This document shows positions 1-8,594 of a DNA stretch of 62,967 nucleotides, piece by piece. Source of the DNA: T1Sed10-7 sp047921175 (GTDB taxonomy: Bacteria > Actinomycetota > Nitriliruptoria > Nitriliruptorales > Nitriliruptoraceae); NCBI GenBank assembly GCA_047921175.1, contig JBLRWQ010000008.1, positions 1 through 62,967 on the forward strand, written 5' to 3'. The notes below the pieces were generated by a model. It saw nothing but the letters and a program-made list of their open reading frames with translations. It ran no database searches and was not told where the DNA came from. Made by a program: the position numbers and the translations under genes. Position 1 is the first letter of the stretch, and every line of letters starts with the position of its first letter.

Positions 1-352
1 GCCCCGCGAACTCGATGATCTCGTCCATCTGCTCCTCGAGGTGGTCGCGCCTGATGCCCAGCGCGGTCCCACCCAGGAACACGTTGCGACGCCCGGAGAT
101 GTCGGGCTCGAGCGCGGCCGCGACCCCCAGCAGCACCGGCAGCGAGCGGGCGTAGACCTCGCCGGCGGTGACCGGCACCAGCCCGGCGATCCCGCGCAGC
201 AGCGTCGACTTGCCCGAGCCCGACGGGCCGATGACACACACCACCTCGCCGTTGTCGACGTGGAAGTCGATGCCCTTCAGGACCTCGAGGTCACCGAAGG
301 ACTTGTGGAGCTTGCGCACCTCGATCGCCGGGTGGTCGGGGTTCGCGCTCAT
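1..352 (-). CDS. ABC transporter ATP-binding protein, partial, apparent chimera
   Basis: The gene starts at ATG 350-352 and runs off the left edge, so only about 117 N-terminal residues are visible. Residues 1-52 look like a GlnQ-type polar amino-acid ATPase, with KLHKSFGDLEVLKGI followed by Walker A GPSGSGKST. That fits its place 25 bp after a HisM/GlnP-type permease. After LLR the sequence stops resembling GlnQ. It reads GIAGLVPVTAGEVYA, then LEPDISGRRNVFLGG and MDEIIEFAG, which match the polysaccharide/teichoic-acid exporter ATPases (TagH/Wzt type: ELTGRENVYLNG, FDEIVEFA). The switch falls at the Walker A segment that both families share. It is either a recombinant gene or an assembly join. 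The ATPase fold itself is certain; the function of this product is not. Confidence 0.75.
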   Translation of the reverse strand, partial: MSANPDHPAIEVRKLHKSFGDLEVLKGIDFHVDNGEVVCVIGPSGSGKSTLLRGIAGLVPVTAGEVYARSLPVLLGVAAALEPDISGRRNVFLGGTALGIRRDHLEEQMDEIIEFAG

Positions 353-377
353 CGTGGGCCCTTCCGGGTCGGGACGG

Positions 378-1193
378 TCAGCGGGACCGGGCGTTGCGCC
401 GCTCCAGCACCCGCACGAGCTGGGTCAGCGGCACGGTGATCATCAGGTAGACCGCGCCGACCACGATCAGCGGGGTGGCGTTGGCGTTGGTGTTGAGCAG
501 GTCGCGACCGAACTTCAGCAGCTCCTTGGACGCCGGGGTCGTCCCGATCACGAACAACAGCGAGGTGTCCTTGATCAGCAGGACCAGCTCGTTGGTCAGC
601 GGCGGGATGATGATGCGGAAGCCCTGCGGGATGATGATCGAGACCATCGCCCACGTGTAGGACATCCCGAGCGAACGAGCGGCCTCCATCTGCCCCTTCG
701 GCACGCCTTCGATACCGGCACGGATCGTCTCGGCCATGTAGGCAGCCGCCACGATGCCGAGCCCGAGCGTGATGGTCACCAGCGTCGGCCAGCGGGTCCC
801 GAAGGCGATCGGGATCCCGATCCCGACCAGGAAGATGGTCAGCAGCGCCGGCAGGCCGCGGAAGATCTCGATGTAGATGGTGGCGAGCCAGCGGTAGGGC
901 TTGATGGTCGACAGCCGCAGCAGCGCCAGCAGCAGCCCGAAAGCGAGCCCGAAGGTGAACGCCAGGAAGGTGTAGAGGATCGTGTTCCGGGCCGCGATCG
1001 TGAGCACGTCGGGGAACATCGAGCGGGCGAGCTCGGCGTTGAAGAAGTTGCGGCGGGTGGTCTCCCAGTCGGCGACCGACACCACCCACAGGATGCCGAG
1101 GACGAAGACGAGGTAGAGGACCGCGCGCACCAGCTTCTGCTGCTGCCGTTTGGTGAGCTTGCGCCGGCTGGCGGTCGCGGTGCTCGCTGCCAT
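378..1193 (-). CDS. Polar amino-acid ABC transporter permease (HisM/GlnP family)
   Basis: This 271-residue inner-membrane permease should form the channel of an amino-acid importer. A basic N-terminus (SRRKLTKRQQQK) precedes about five hydrophobic segments. The HisM signature TIYIEIFRGLPALLTIF lies near residue 110, and the EAA loop that docks the ATPase reads EAARSLGMSYTWAM. The length suits a single-domain HisM/GlnP permease. It lies between the substrate-binding protein gene upstream and the ATPase downstream in a three-gene minus-strand operon. The substrate cannot be read from the sequence. Confidence 0.9.
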   Translation of the reverse strand: MAASTATASRRKLTKRQQQKLVRAVLYLVFVLGILWVVSVADWETTRRNFFNAELARSMFPDVLTIAARNTILYTFLAFTFGLAFGLLLALLRLSTIKPYRWLATIYIEIFRGLPALLTIFLVGIGIPIAFGTRWPTLVTITLGLGIVAAAYMAETIRAGIEGVPKGQMEAARSLGMSYTWAMVSIIIPQGFRIIIPPLTNELVLLIKDTSLLFVIGTTPASKELLKFGRDLLNTNANATPLIVVGAVYLMITVPLTQLVRVLERRNARSR

Positions 1194-1244
1194 CGCGTTG
1201 CTCCCCTGGACGCAGATGCGCGGGTGCGCACGCTAGACGACCGC

Positions 1245-1286
1245 GGGCCCGGGCAGGAACGCAACCTCGCGTCCTGGCCCGGGCCC
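1245..1286 (-). terminator. Long GC-rich hairpin in the SBP-permease gap
   Basis: Arms at 1245-1262 and 1269-1286 pair over a perfect 10-bp outer stem (gggcccgggc with gcccgggccc). The pairing continues through AGGA/TCCT and CGC/GCG with two single-base bulges. There is no U-tract. With the next hairpin it fills the gap between the binding-protein gene and the permease gene. It probably attenuates transcription or protects the upstream message so that the binding protein is made in excess. Confidence 0.5.
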
Positions 1287-1302
1287 GGGGTCAGCTGCAC
1301 CG

Positions 1303-1329
1303 GCCGGGACGGCGCGAGGCCGTCCCGGC
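1303..1329 (-). terminator. Hairpin just after the substrate-binding protein gene
   Basis: An 11-bp perfect stem (GCCGGGACGGC at 1303-1313 with GCCGTCCCGGC at 1319-1329) closes a 5-base loop. It begins 11 bp past the stop of the binding-protein gene on the minus strand. It is a candidate partial terminator or RNA-processing barrier within the operon. Confidence 0.55.
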
Positions 1330-1339
1330 GCGGGGTCGA

Positions 1340-2191
1340 TCAGGCCTCGCCGAAGTAGCTGTCGAACAGCTCGTCGTAGGAGCCGTCGGCGCGCATGGCA
1401 TCGAGGGTGTCGTTCAGCAGCGCGAGCAGGCCGTCGCCACGCGCCTGGACCAGCGCGAAGCCGTAGTCCTCGCCGGTGTCGTAGGTCTCGACCACCTCGA
1501 CGCTGTCGTCCTGGTCGGCACGGTTGGCGTTCACCGGCTCGTCCTGGAGGATCGCGTCGATCTGCCCGGCCTCGAGCGCGGTGAACAGGTCACCGCCACC
1601 CTCGTAGGAGCGGATCTCCGCGCCGGGGACGTTCTCCTCGGCGTAGTCCGCACCGGTGGTGCCGGACTGCACGCCGACGGTCACGCCCTCGACGAGGTCG
1701 TCGATGGAGGAGAGGTCGGAGCCGACCGGCACCAGCAGGGACTGGATGGCCGAGTAGTAGGGCTCCGTGAAGTCGACGTTGGCGGCCCGCTCCTCGGTGA
1801 TGGTGATGGCCGAGGCGGCCACGTCACAGGTCCCGGCGGCCATCTCGGCACCGGAGGTCAGGCCCTCGAAGCCGGTGTTGACCACGACGAGGTCGAGGTC
1901 GTTGCGGTCGGCGATCTCCTGCATCAGGTCGATGTCGAAGCCGGAGTAGCCGGAGGGTGCGCTCGGGTCCTCGAACTCGAACGGCTCGTAGGGGACCTCG
2001 GAGCAGACGGTCAGGGTGCCGTCGGCGACCAGGTCCAGCTCGGCGGCGGCCTCGCCGTCGTCGGTGGACTCGTCCGTCGTCTCGTCCGTGGGCTCGTCGG
2101 TGGGCTCGTCGGTGGCGTCGTCGCCGCCGCAGGCCGCGAGGGTCAGCGCGAGGGCCGCGGCGAGGGCGGCCGCGCGCAGGCTGCGTCGCAT
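1340..2191 (-). CDS. Amino-acid ABC transporter substrate-binding lipoprotein
   Basis: This 283-residue extracytoplasmic binding protein belongs to SBP family 3. A lipoprotein signal peptide ends in LAAC with Cys21 as the lipid anchor. An acidic, threonine-rich linker (repeats of TDEP/TDES) follows and tethers the binding domain to the membrane. The domain begins near residue 55 (LTVCSEVPYEPFEFED) and contains the family motif GYSGFDIDLMQEIA. It is the first gene of the importer operon, ahead of the permease and ATPase. The ligand is probably a polar amino acid, but its identity is not visible. Confidence 0.9.
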   Translation of the reverse strand: MRRSLRAAALAAALALTLAACGGDDATDEPTDEPTDETTDESTDDGEAAAELDLVADGTLTVCSEVPYEPFEFEDPSAPSGYSGFDIDLMQEIADRNDLDLVVVNTGFEGLTSGAEMAAGTCDVAASAITITEERAANVDFTEPYYSAIQSLLVPVGSDLSSIDDLVEGVTVGVQSGTTGADYAEENVPGAEIRSYEGGGDLFTALEAGQIDAILQDEPVNANRADQDDSVEVVETYDTGEDYGFALVQARGDGLLALLNDTLDAMRADGSYDELFDSYFGEA

Positions 2192-2262
2192 GGGGTTCTC
2201 CTGGGTCGTTGGCCGGACGCGGCAAGCGTTCGGCGGGTCGGCTGCGGTGCGCAGGCGTCACC

Positions 2263-2278
2263 TACGACCGTCGTCGTA
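2263..2278. promoter_or_regulatory. Inverted repeat upstream of the amino-acid ABC operon
   Basis: TACGAC-N4-GTCGTA is a perfect 6-bp dyad lying 72 bp upstream of the binding-protein start codon. It is a candidate operator or promoter-proximal site. No cognate regulator is encoded nearby. Confidence 0.3.
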
Positions 2279-2345
2279 CCTCGCCACGGTACGTCAGGAG
2301 GCCGCCTGGGCTCTGCCCCGCCCCGCCTGCGAGTGCGCAGGGCGC

Positions 2346-3416
2346 TCACTCCGGGGCCGGCTCGACGTCCCCGCCGGCGACCGCCTCGACGACGGCGTCG
2401 GGGACGGCCTCCGCACCGAGGTGGTCGATCAGCCACGCATCGATGCGTCGCCACCACCACTGCAGCCAGGCCTCACGCGCCTCGCGGGGCCCGGGGACCT
2501 CCTCGCGCGGGACCCGCCAGCCCTTGACGGCCACGTCCGACCCGATCGGGATGCCGCGCCAGATGTCCGCGAGCGAGACGAAGTGCTCCAGCCCGGTGTG
2601 GACCACGAAGGCGACGTTGGCGGTCGGTGCCCCGTCGAGCGCCGCCAACGCGCCACCGGTCCGAGGCGCCAGCACGTGCCGCAGCTCACGGGCGACCTCG
2701 GCGTCGTGATGCAGCCCGGCCTCCTCGAGCCTGTCGATCGAGCGCAGCCGGCGGGACGGCGTCCAGTTCTTGCCCTCCGGGAACAGCACCAGCGCTCCGT
2801 CCGGGCCGAGGCCCTCGGCCAGGGTGCGGATCGCCCGCGTCCCCGTGCCCGGTGGCGCGCCCCGACCGACGAAGAAGGTCGGGACCCGGTTGAGGCCGAT
2901 GTCGATCACCGGCGACCACTGCAGGGTGTCCTTGAGCACGATGCGCGGGTGCTGGCCCAGCTGCAGCAGGCTGTGCACCAGCAGGAACGAGTCCCCCGGG
3001 CCGGCGTGCCGGCTGAAGACGAGCACCGGATGGCGCAGCTCCTCCTCGGTGAAGGCGAGCTCGTCGGTGTCGACGTCGAAGCCGACGTCGAAGATGCGCC
3101 GACCGGCGGCGACCAGGACCGCGAGGTAGGTCCGCATCGCCGCGTAGTGGCGTGCCTGCCAGTGCGGTGCTCGCAGACGCTTCCCGAAGCCGCTGGCCAG
3201 CCACAGCAGCAGCAACCAGCCGAGCATCGCCGTGTCGACGACCAGGTAGACGAGCAGGAAGGCCAGGACCCTGAGCGCCCGCCAGCGGCCCGGGAGGTAG
3301 ACCGAGGCGATCGCGGCCGCGATCATCCAGATGGGCAGCAGCCCCAGCAACAGCACCGTGAGCACGGGCACGATCGGCGCCAGCACCACCCGGCGGAACC
3401 AGCGTGGTGGCAGCAC
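2346..3416 (-). CDS. PlsC-like acyltransferase family membrane protein
   Basis: This 356-residue protein has two or three N-terminal membrane segments (about residues 10-75) followed by a glycerolipid acyltransferase domain. The catalytic H-x4-D motif is HAGPGD (His137, Asp142) and the substrate-binding motif is LFPEGKNWTPSRR. It should transfer an acyl chain to a lysophospholipid or a related acceptor at the membrane. The start is GTG at 3414-3416, with a GAGGA-like ribosome site before it. The long hydrophobic N-terminus and C-terminal region make it larger than a minimal PlsC, so the exact acceptor is uncertain. Confidence 0.75.
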   Translation of the reverse strand: MLPPRWFRRVVLAPIVPVLTVLLLGLLPIWMIAAAIASVYLPGRWRALRVLAFLLVYLVVDTAMLGWLLLLWLASGFGKRLRAPHWQARHYAAMRTYLAVLVAAGRRIFDVGFDVDTDELAFTEEELRHPVLVFSRHAGPGDSFLLVHSLLQLGQHPRIVLKDTLQWSPVIDIGLNRVPTFFVGRGAPPGTGTRAIRTLAEGLGPDGALVLFPEGKNWTPSRRLRSIDRLEEAGLHHDAEVARELRHVLAPRTGGALAALDGAPTANVAFVVHTGLEHFVSLADIWRGIPIGSDVAVKGWRVPREEVPGPREAREAWLQWWWRRIDAWLIDHLGAEAVPDAVVEAVAGGDVEPAPE

Positions 3417-3461
3417 GGGCGCGTCCTCGGTGCGGTGCCGCAGCGTAACCGCGCCCCCCGG

Positions 3462-4262
3462 TCAGCCGTTGGGGAGCCCGACCAGCACGGTCACGAGCAC
3501 CAGCACAGACGCGACGATCTCCCCGACCCCGACGACGACGGGCCGCAGGGGCCGCGCCCGCCGGGCGTTGCCCATCGGACCGGCCACCGCACGTGCCGTG
3601 AGCAGCACCCAGACCGCCACCAGCCACCAAGACTGCCAGCCGGTGGCCGCGAGCACGGCGGCGCCGACGGTCCCGACGAGGTGGTAGCCGACCGACCCAC
3701 GGACGTACGCCGCGCGCCCGCGCTCCCGGATCATCGTCTTCACGTACGGCACGGTGCCGAGGAAGTAGGCCGTGAGGGCACCCGTGGCCACCCAGGTCGC
3801 CGCACCGAGCGAGCCGCCGGCCGCGTCGACCACGACCGGGGCCATCAGGCCCGCCGCCAGCACGGTGACCACGTCGTTGCCGAGCGAGCGCTCCTGCCGG
3901 CGCAGCATCAGCAGCGTGCTGACGGCCAGCAACGGCAGGTAGACCGGGACCCACCGCACCAGGTGCGGAGCGAGCAGCAGGGTCATGATGCCCAGCGGCG
4001 CCGCCAGGGCCCCGTAGACCAGCAACGGCAGCAGCTCGCGACGCTTACGCCGGGAGCGCAGCCAGCGGCCGAGCGCGTAGAAGGCCAGGTAGCCCACGAA
4101 CCAGAAGGCGCCGAGGGCGAGGTGGACGCTGGCCGGTCCCACCAGCCAGATCCCGGCGAGCACGGGCACCACGAGCATGGCCCACGCGCCGTGCTGGTCC
4201 GGCACCCAGCCCGTGGCGCGCCGCGCCGGGGCTCGCGCGATCGGTCCCGCGGGGTCAGTCAC
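3462..4262 (-). CDS. YwiC-like integral membrane protein
   Basis: This 266-residue polytopic protein is of the YwiC-like family, whose function is unknown. The family opening is PDQHGAWAMLVVPVLAG, and about seven hydrophobic segments follow with basic connecting loops (RSRRKRRE). I place the start at GTG 4260-4262, which overlaps the end of the upstream mycoredoxin-like gene by 8 bp. The open frame continues upstream, but that part is read in the conserved mycoredoxin region and looks non-coding. The gene is probably translated together with its upstream neighbour. Confidence 0.75.
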   Translation of the reverse strand: MTDPAGPIARAPARRATGWVPDQHGAWAMLVVPVLAGIWLVGPASVHLALGAFWFVGYLAFYALGRWLRSRRKRRELLPLLVYGALAAPLGIMTLLLAPHLVRWVPVYLPLLAVSTLLMLRRQERSLGNDVVTVLAAGLMAPVVVDAAGGSLGAATWVATGALTAYFLGTVPYVKTMIRERGRAAYVRGSVGYHLVGTVGAAVLAATGWQSWWLVAVWVLLTARAVAGPMGNARRARPLRPVVVGVGEIVASVLVLVTVLVGLPNG

Positions 4263-4608
4263 GGCGGCCCGCACGACGCCACCACGGCTCGCCCTGCCCG
4301 TGCTCGTCCGGCAGCAGGCCCGGCAGCTGCTGCCGGATGGTGGCCGCCAGCACCTTCGGCGACGGGTTGACGAGGGAGACCGCACCGACGGTGACGGTCG
4401 GCACCGTCTCGTCCCCGCCGGTGATGGTCCGGACCTCGGCCGCGGCGTCGGGCTCGTCCCAGATGTTGCGCAGCTCGACCGGCACCGCGGCCCCGTCGAT
4501 CCAGCGCAGCAGGCGGGAGCACCAGGGGCACCCGGGTCGCCAGTACACGACGACCGTGGCGTCCGCCTCCGGGCGCTCGGGCAGGGTCTCCTCCACCGGG
4601 TCGGACAT
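4255..4608 (-). CDS. Mycoredoxin/glutaredoxin-like protein
   Basis: This 117-residue thioredoxin-fold protein reads VVVYWRPGCPWCSRL, giving active-site cysteines Cys27 and Cys30, with a later TVPTVTVG cis-proline loop. It should reduce mixed disulfides between proteins and a low-molecular-weight thiol. In actinobacteria that thiol is usually mycothiol, which fits the Mca-like gene at 48233-49150. The ATG at 4606-4608 is chosen because GGAGGAGG sits 8 bases before it. The family's best-known member has CGYC rather than CPWC, so the exact partner thiol is inferred. Confidence 0.8.
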   Translation of the reverse strand: MSDPVEETLPERPEADATVVVYWRPGCPWCSRLLRWIDGAAVPVELRNIWDEPDAAAEVRTITGGDETVPTVTVGAVSLVNPSPKVLAATIRQQLPGLLPDEHGQGEPWWRRAGRRD

Positions 4609-4633
4609 CGTCGGCCTCCTCCGTCCGGGCATG

Positions 4634-4672
4634 CGACCGTAACCGGTCCGCAGCACCGCGACGGTACGGTCG
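4634..4672. promoter_or_regulatory. Inverted repeat in the divergent mycoredoxin-MMPL gap
   Basis: CGACCGTA (4634-4641) and TACGGTCG (4665-4672) form a perfect 8-bp inverted repeat with a 23-base spacer. It lies between the divergent starts at 4608 and 4802 and could be a shared operator. No regulator is adjacent. Confidence 0.3.
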
Positions 4673-4801
4673 TCGGGCGGCCGCCCTCGCACCGATCCCG
4701 GCGCCGTGCTGCTCCCGAACGTCTTCAGCGTGCAGCGGACGAGTGGACCGCGCCCGCACCCCGACCGCCGGCACCCGGCGGCCTCGTTCCCTGGAGCCGC
4801 C

Positions 4802-7348
4802 GTGAAGACCCTCATCCGCCTGCTGGCCGGCGCCACCGCCCGCTTCCCCTGGGCCGTGCTCGCCGTGACCCTCGCACTGACCGTGGTGTTCGCCGGGCTG
4901 GCCAGCACGCTCGAGAGTGCCTCGGGGCAGCAGGGCTTCTCCCCCGACTCCGAGGAGATCCGTGCCTCGGAGCGCATCTCCGAGCTGTTCGGCGACGGAT
5001 CGACCACCTCGGTGCTGCAGGTGCTCATCGCCGATGAGGGTGGTGACGTGCTGACCCGCGAGGCGCTGCAGGTCGTCGACGATCTCGAGGCCGCCATCGT
5101 CGCCTCCGAGGCCGGCGAGGTGCTGGCGAGTGAGCCGGGCCAGCCGGCGCTGCTCAGCTACCTCGCTCCGGTCCAGCAGGCCCTGGCCGCCCAGGGGCTC
5201 ACGGCCGCCGACCTGGCCGACGACGACGCGGTCAAGCAGCTCTACACCGACGCGCTGGCGAGCGCGGGACCGGAGCTCGGGTTCGCCGCGCAGCTGGTCC
5301 CGGAGGGGTCCGGGGATACCCCACAGCTCGGCATGGCGCTCGTGTTCGTCGAGGCCGCCGCCGACATCGATGCGCAGATCGAACGGGAGATGGCCATCGC
5401 CGACGCGGTCGGCGAGGTGGACGCCACCACCGACCTCGACGTGTCGGCCTTCAGCTTCGCCCTGCTGTTCGGCGACGGGGACGACTTCCTCGGTGAGGTC
5501 GCCCAGCTGTTCACCACCGCGTTCCTGATCATCGTGGTGATCCTGCTGTTCGTGTTCTGGGTCACGCCGATGGGGACCACCACCCGGTTGGCCTCCGCGC
5601 GGCGCATGCTTGCCGACACCTCGGTGGTCATGCTGACCATCGTGCTGGTCGTGCTGTGGATGAACGGGGTCGGGGCGCTGCTGCAGCGCGTCGGCGTGCT
5701 CGGCCCGCTGACCGAGGTGGCCCAGATCGTCCCGATCCTGCTGGTCGGGCTCGGTGTCGACTACGGCATCCACCTCACCTCCCGCTACCGCGACGAGCTG
5801 GGAGCCGGACGCAGCGTCGAGCGCGCGATGCGGACCTCCATCGGCACCGTCGGGGTGGCCCTCGTGCTCGCGACGCTGACCACCGCGATCGGGTTCCTGA
5901 CCAACGTGATCAACCCGATCCCGGCGCTGCGGGACTTCGGCGTGCTGGCCTCGGTCGGCATCGTGCTGTCCTTCGTGCTGATGCTGACCTTCGTACCGGC
6001 GCTCAGGATCGTGCTGGATCGCCGGGCCGAGGCCGGCGGGCGGCTGCCGACCGAGGGCCTCGGCGCGACCCGGGACCGGCTGCTCCCGGAGCTGGCGGGG
6101 CGGACCTCCGTGCTGGCCGAACGCGCCCCGATCCCCACCCTGGCGGTCGCGCTGGCGCTGGGGGGGCTCGGCTACCTGGGGCTGAGCAACATCTCGACCG
6201 AGTTCTCCTTCACCGACTTCCTGCCCGAGGACACACCGGTCGTGCAGACGCTGGCCACCATCGAGGAGGCCTTCGGTGGCGGCTTCGGGGAGACCACCCA
6301 GGTGCTGGTGGAGGAGGCCGACCTGACCGACCCGGCCGTGTTCAACGCGTTCGGCGAGGTCACCGCCGCGCTCGGCGACACCCCCGACGTGCTGACCGTG
6401 GCCACCCCGGCGGGCCCGGTCGCCTCGGCGACCTCCCCGACCACCCTCGTCCAGCAGCTGCTGCTGCCCGGCCCCGACGGTGCGCCGGTGGCGCCCGGCT
6501 TCGCCGAGCTGGCGGTCGCCGCCGGCTTCGACCCGGCCACCGGCACCGTCGCGGCCGATGGGGATGTCGTCGCACTGCTGGCCGGCGCCCGTGAGGTCGC
6601 ACCGGAGCGCACCGAGGCGGTGCTCGCCTTCGACGGCGACACCCCCACCGCGGCGCTGCTCGAGATCGACACCCAGGCGGGGGACGACCGGGCGATGGAC
6701 CTGCGTGACGCGGTCGTGGAGGACGCCTCGGCGTTGACCGAGCTCGGGGCAACCGTGGCCGTCACCTCCACCGCCATCATCACCGCCGGCATCGTCGACT
6801 CGCTGTCGGACTCCCAGATCCTCTCGCTGTTCATCACGCTGCTGGCGGCGACCGCGGTGCTCATGCTCACCTTCTGGATCGAGAACCGACGGCCGTTCCT
6901 CGGCGTGCTGACCATGATCCCGGTCGCCCTGGTGGTGCTGTGGACCTTCGGGCTGATGTACGTCAGCGGGATCCCCTTCGGCCCCGTGACCGCGACCCTG
7001 ACCGGCCTGGCCGTCGGCATCGGGGTGCCCTACACGATCCACATGGCCCGCCGCTTCGAGGAGGACCGCACCCGCTACGCGAGCCTCGAGGAGGCGGTAC
7101 GCGAGACCACCCGCAACACCGGCGGGGCGCTGGCCGGCTCCGCCTTCACCACCGCCGGCGGCTTCGGCATCCTCATCACCTCGACGCTGGTGCCCTTCCA
7201 GCAGATGGGGCAGGTGACCGTCTACGCGATCGTGCTGTCGCTGGTCGGGGCGCTGCTGGTCCTGCCGTCGCTGCTCGTGCTGTGGGAGGGCTGGCACCGG
7301 CGTCGGGGCGAGCCGGTGGTGGAGAAGGAGACCGTGTCGGTGGTATGA
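4802..7348 (+). CDS. MMPL/HAE3-type RND exporter
   Basis: This protein of about 848 residues has the duplicated RND layout. Each half has one membrane helix, a large extracytoplasmic domain and then five helices. The motif GLGVDYGIHLTSRYRDE in the first half and GLAVGIGVPYTIHMARRF in the second mark the proton-coupling helix-4 regions typical of MMPL/HAE3 exporters. Such proteins move lipids or hydrophobic compounds out of the membrane. The start is GTG 4802, because the next upstream start would add a basic, proline-rich stretch unlike the family. A paralogue with the same architecture lies at 29532-32036. Confidence 0.85.
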   Translation: MKTLIRLLAGATARFPWAVLAVTLALTVVFAGLASTLESASGQQGFSPDSEEIRASERISELFGDGSTTSVLQVLIADEGGDVLTREALQVVDDLEAAIVASEAGEVLASEPGQPALLSYLAPVQQALAAQGLTAADLADDDAVKQLYTDALASAGPELGFAAQLVPEGSGDTPQLGMALVFVEAAADIDAQIEREMAIADAVGEVDATTDLDVSAFSFALLFGDGDDFLGEVAQLFTTAFLIIVVILLFVFWVTPMGTTTRLASARRMLADTSVVMLTIVLVVLWMNGVGALLQRVGVLGPLTEVAQIVPILLVGLGVDYGIHLTSRYRDELGAGRSVERAMRTSIGTVGVALVLATLTTAIGFLTNVINPIPALRDFGVLASVGIVLSFVLMLTFVPALRIVLDRRAEAGGRLPTEGLGATRDRLLPELAGRTSVLAERAPIPTLAVALALGGLGYLGLSNISTEFSFTDFLPEDTPVVQTLATIEEAFGGGFGETTQVLVEEADLTDPAVFNAFGEVTAALGDTPDVLTVATPAGPVASATSPTTLVQQLLLPGPDGAPVAPGFAELAVAAGFDPATGTVAADGDVVALLAGAREVAPERTEAVLAFDGDTPTAALLEIDTQAGDDRAMDLRDAVVEDASALTELGATVAVTSTAIITAGIVDSLSDSQILSLFITLLAATAVLMLTFWIENRRPFLGVLTMIPVALVVLWTFGLMYVSGIPFGPVTATLTGLAVGIGVPYTIHMARRFEEDRTRYASLEEAVRETTRNTGGALAGSAFTTAGGFGILITSTLVPFQQMGQVTVYAIVLSLVGALLVLPSLLVLWEGWHRRRGEPVVEKETVSVV

Positions 7349-7375
7349 CGGACCTCCCCCGATCCGGAGCGGTCC

Positions 7376-8440
7376 ATGACCACCGAGCTGTTCTGCCCCT
7401 TCGACGTGCACGTGGACCGGATCGCCCGGTTCTGCAACGCCGAGCTGGCCGACGACCCGCACTACGACGGGATCGAGGTGCAGGGGTTCGATGACGTGGT
7501 GCACGGTCGTGGGCTGCTGGTGTTCCTCCAGCGCCGCGACTCGGGCCTGGTCGACTACTACCACACGCCGGGACTCGAGCTCGACCGCACCACGTACGTG
7601 CTCGGGTCCGGGACCGGCGCCTGGACGCCGACCACCTTCGACCCGGGCCAGCTCGAGGTGGGCCCCGACGGGCTGCGCTGCCAGGTCGCCTTCACGGACG
7701 TCGACGGCCGCGACATCGAGGTGGCCATCGACGACCGGCGGCCCGGCGACCGCGCGACCGGGCAGCTGCTCGCCCCCGTCGGCTCCGCCATCGAGGAGCC
7801 GGCCTCGCTGCTGCTCGTCTCCCTGCACGGTTTCGACCTGGTCCGCAGCGGCGACCCGGCACCGCGCATCGTGATCGACGGCCGACGCGCCGCCACCGGC
7901 CGGCTACCGGGGCAGGCACTGCACGGCCGGGAGCTGATCAAGTACGCGGCACCGCTGGAGGCGATCACCGTCAACCGTGCCCAGGACGGGCCGCTTCGCA
8001 CGGTCACCGAGGGCGAGGGTGTCTGGCTGGAGTTCGGCGCCGTCTCCGCGTTGGAGGCCGGCGACCCCGAGCAGCCGGTCTCGCTGCGCTTCCGGCCGGC
8101 CTTCCCGGACCCGACCACGCTGCCCGACCACCACCGCCGCAACGGCCGGTGGCGCGTCTACCGCGGTGATGCGCCACCGCTGTGCGGGGGGACCTGGCGG
8201 CTGGAGCGCGACGGCGACGAGGTCCACCTCGCCCTCGAGGTGGTGGAGGGCTGGCGGCCCGGACCGCTGCCCCCGCTGCTGCGGGCGGTCACCACGGTCG
8301 TCCCGGTCTTCCGCCGCTGGCCCACCACCTACCGATGGTCGGCGACGGTGACCCTTGGCGAGCGGCCGAGCATCCGGTCCGGCTGGGAACGCGTCGGCGA
8401 GCGCGACGGCTCCTACCTGCGGGCCACCAGCCGCGCCTGA
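7376..8440 (+). CDS. Conserved-looking hypothetical soluble protein
   Basis: This 354-residue protein lies 27 bp after the MMPL gene and probably shares its transcript. I do not recognise the family. It is rich in beta-forming segments (QVAFTDVDGRDIEVAIDD, LLLVSLHGFDLVR) with no signal peptide or membrane helix. There is one aromatic-rich stretch (DSGLVDYYHTPG). It has no obvious catalytic motif and could be a lipid- or carotenoid-binding beta-barrel. Nothing ties it to ethanolamine metabolism except its position before the eut genes. Confidence 0.6.
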   Translation: MTTELFCPFDVHVDRIARFCNAELADDPHYDGIEVQGFDDVVHGRGLLVFLQRRDSGLVDYYHTPGLELDRTTYVLGSGTGAWTPTTFDPGQLEVGPDGLRCQVAFTDVDGRDIEVAIDDRRPGDRATGQLLAPVGSAIEEPASLLLVSLHGFDLVRSGDPAPRIVIDGRRAATGRLPGQALHGRELIKYAAPLEAITVNRAQDGPLRTVTEGEGVWLEFGAVSALEAGDPEQPVSLRFRPAFPDPTTLPDHHRRNGRWRVYRGDAPPLCGGTWRLERDGDEVHLALEVVEGWRPGPLPPLLRAVTTVVPVFRRWPTTYRWSATVTLGERPSIRSGWERVGERDGSYLRATSRA

Positions 8441-8484
8441 CCCGCCCGGCCGGCGCACGCCCCCCATCGGCCTGGCGCAGGCCC

Positions 8485-8513
8485 TTCCATCGGGCTGACC
8501 CGGGGTCTAGCGT
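8485..8513 (+). promoter_or_regulatory. Candidate promoter of the eut operon
   Basis: TTCCAT (8485-8490) and TAGCGT (8508-8513) are separated by 17 bases, giving a plausible housekeeping -35/-10 pair about 80 bp before the first eut gene. The -35 match is weak. No cobalamin riboswitch-like fold or regulator site was recognised in this 154-bp gap. Confidence 0.3.
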
Positions 8514-8594
8514 GCGGGGCTCAAGGGTCCGTCGCGCGCGGGAGCACCGACCCAGCCGCACCAGCACGCTGGTCGTTCGGCGAGGAGGACGACG

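Noticed and set aside
378..2191. The amino-acid ABC transporter as the missing ethanolamine importer
   Set aside because: Its binding protein and permease look like polar amino-acid types. It is over 6 kb away on the opposite strand, with unrelated genes between.
2016..4370. A 784-codon open frame on the plus strand, antisense to the acyltransferase and YwiC-like genes
   Set aside because: It is Arg/Pro/Gln-rich without domains and mirrors the GC codon bias of the real genes on the other strand. The same applies to 4259-7828 (minus), 19437-21764 (plus) and 21485-24145 (minus).
8441..8594. Cobalamin riboswitch before the eut genes
   Set aside because: The gap is short and I could not find a B12-box-like sequence or multi-stem fold.
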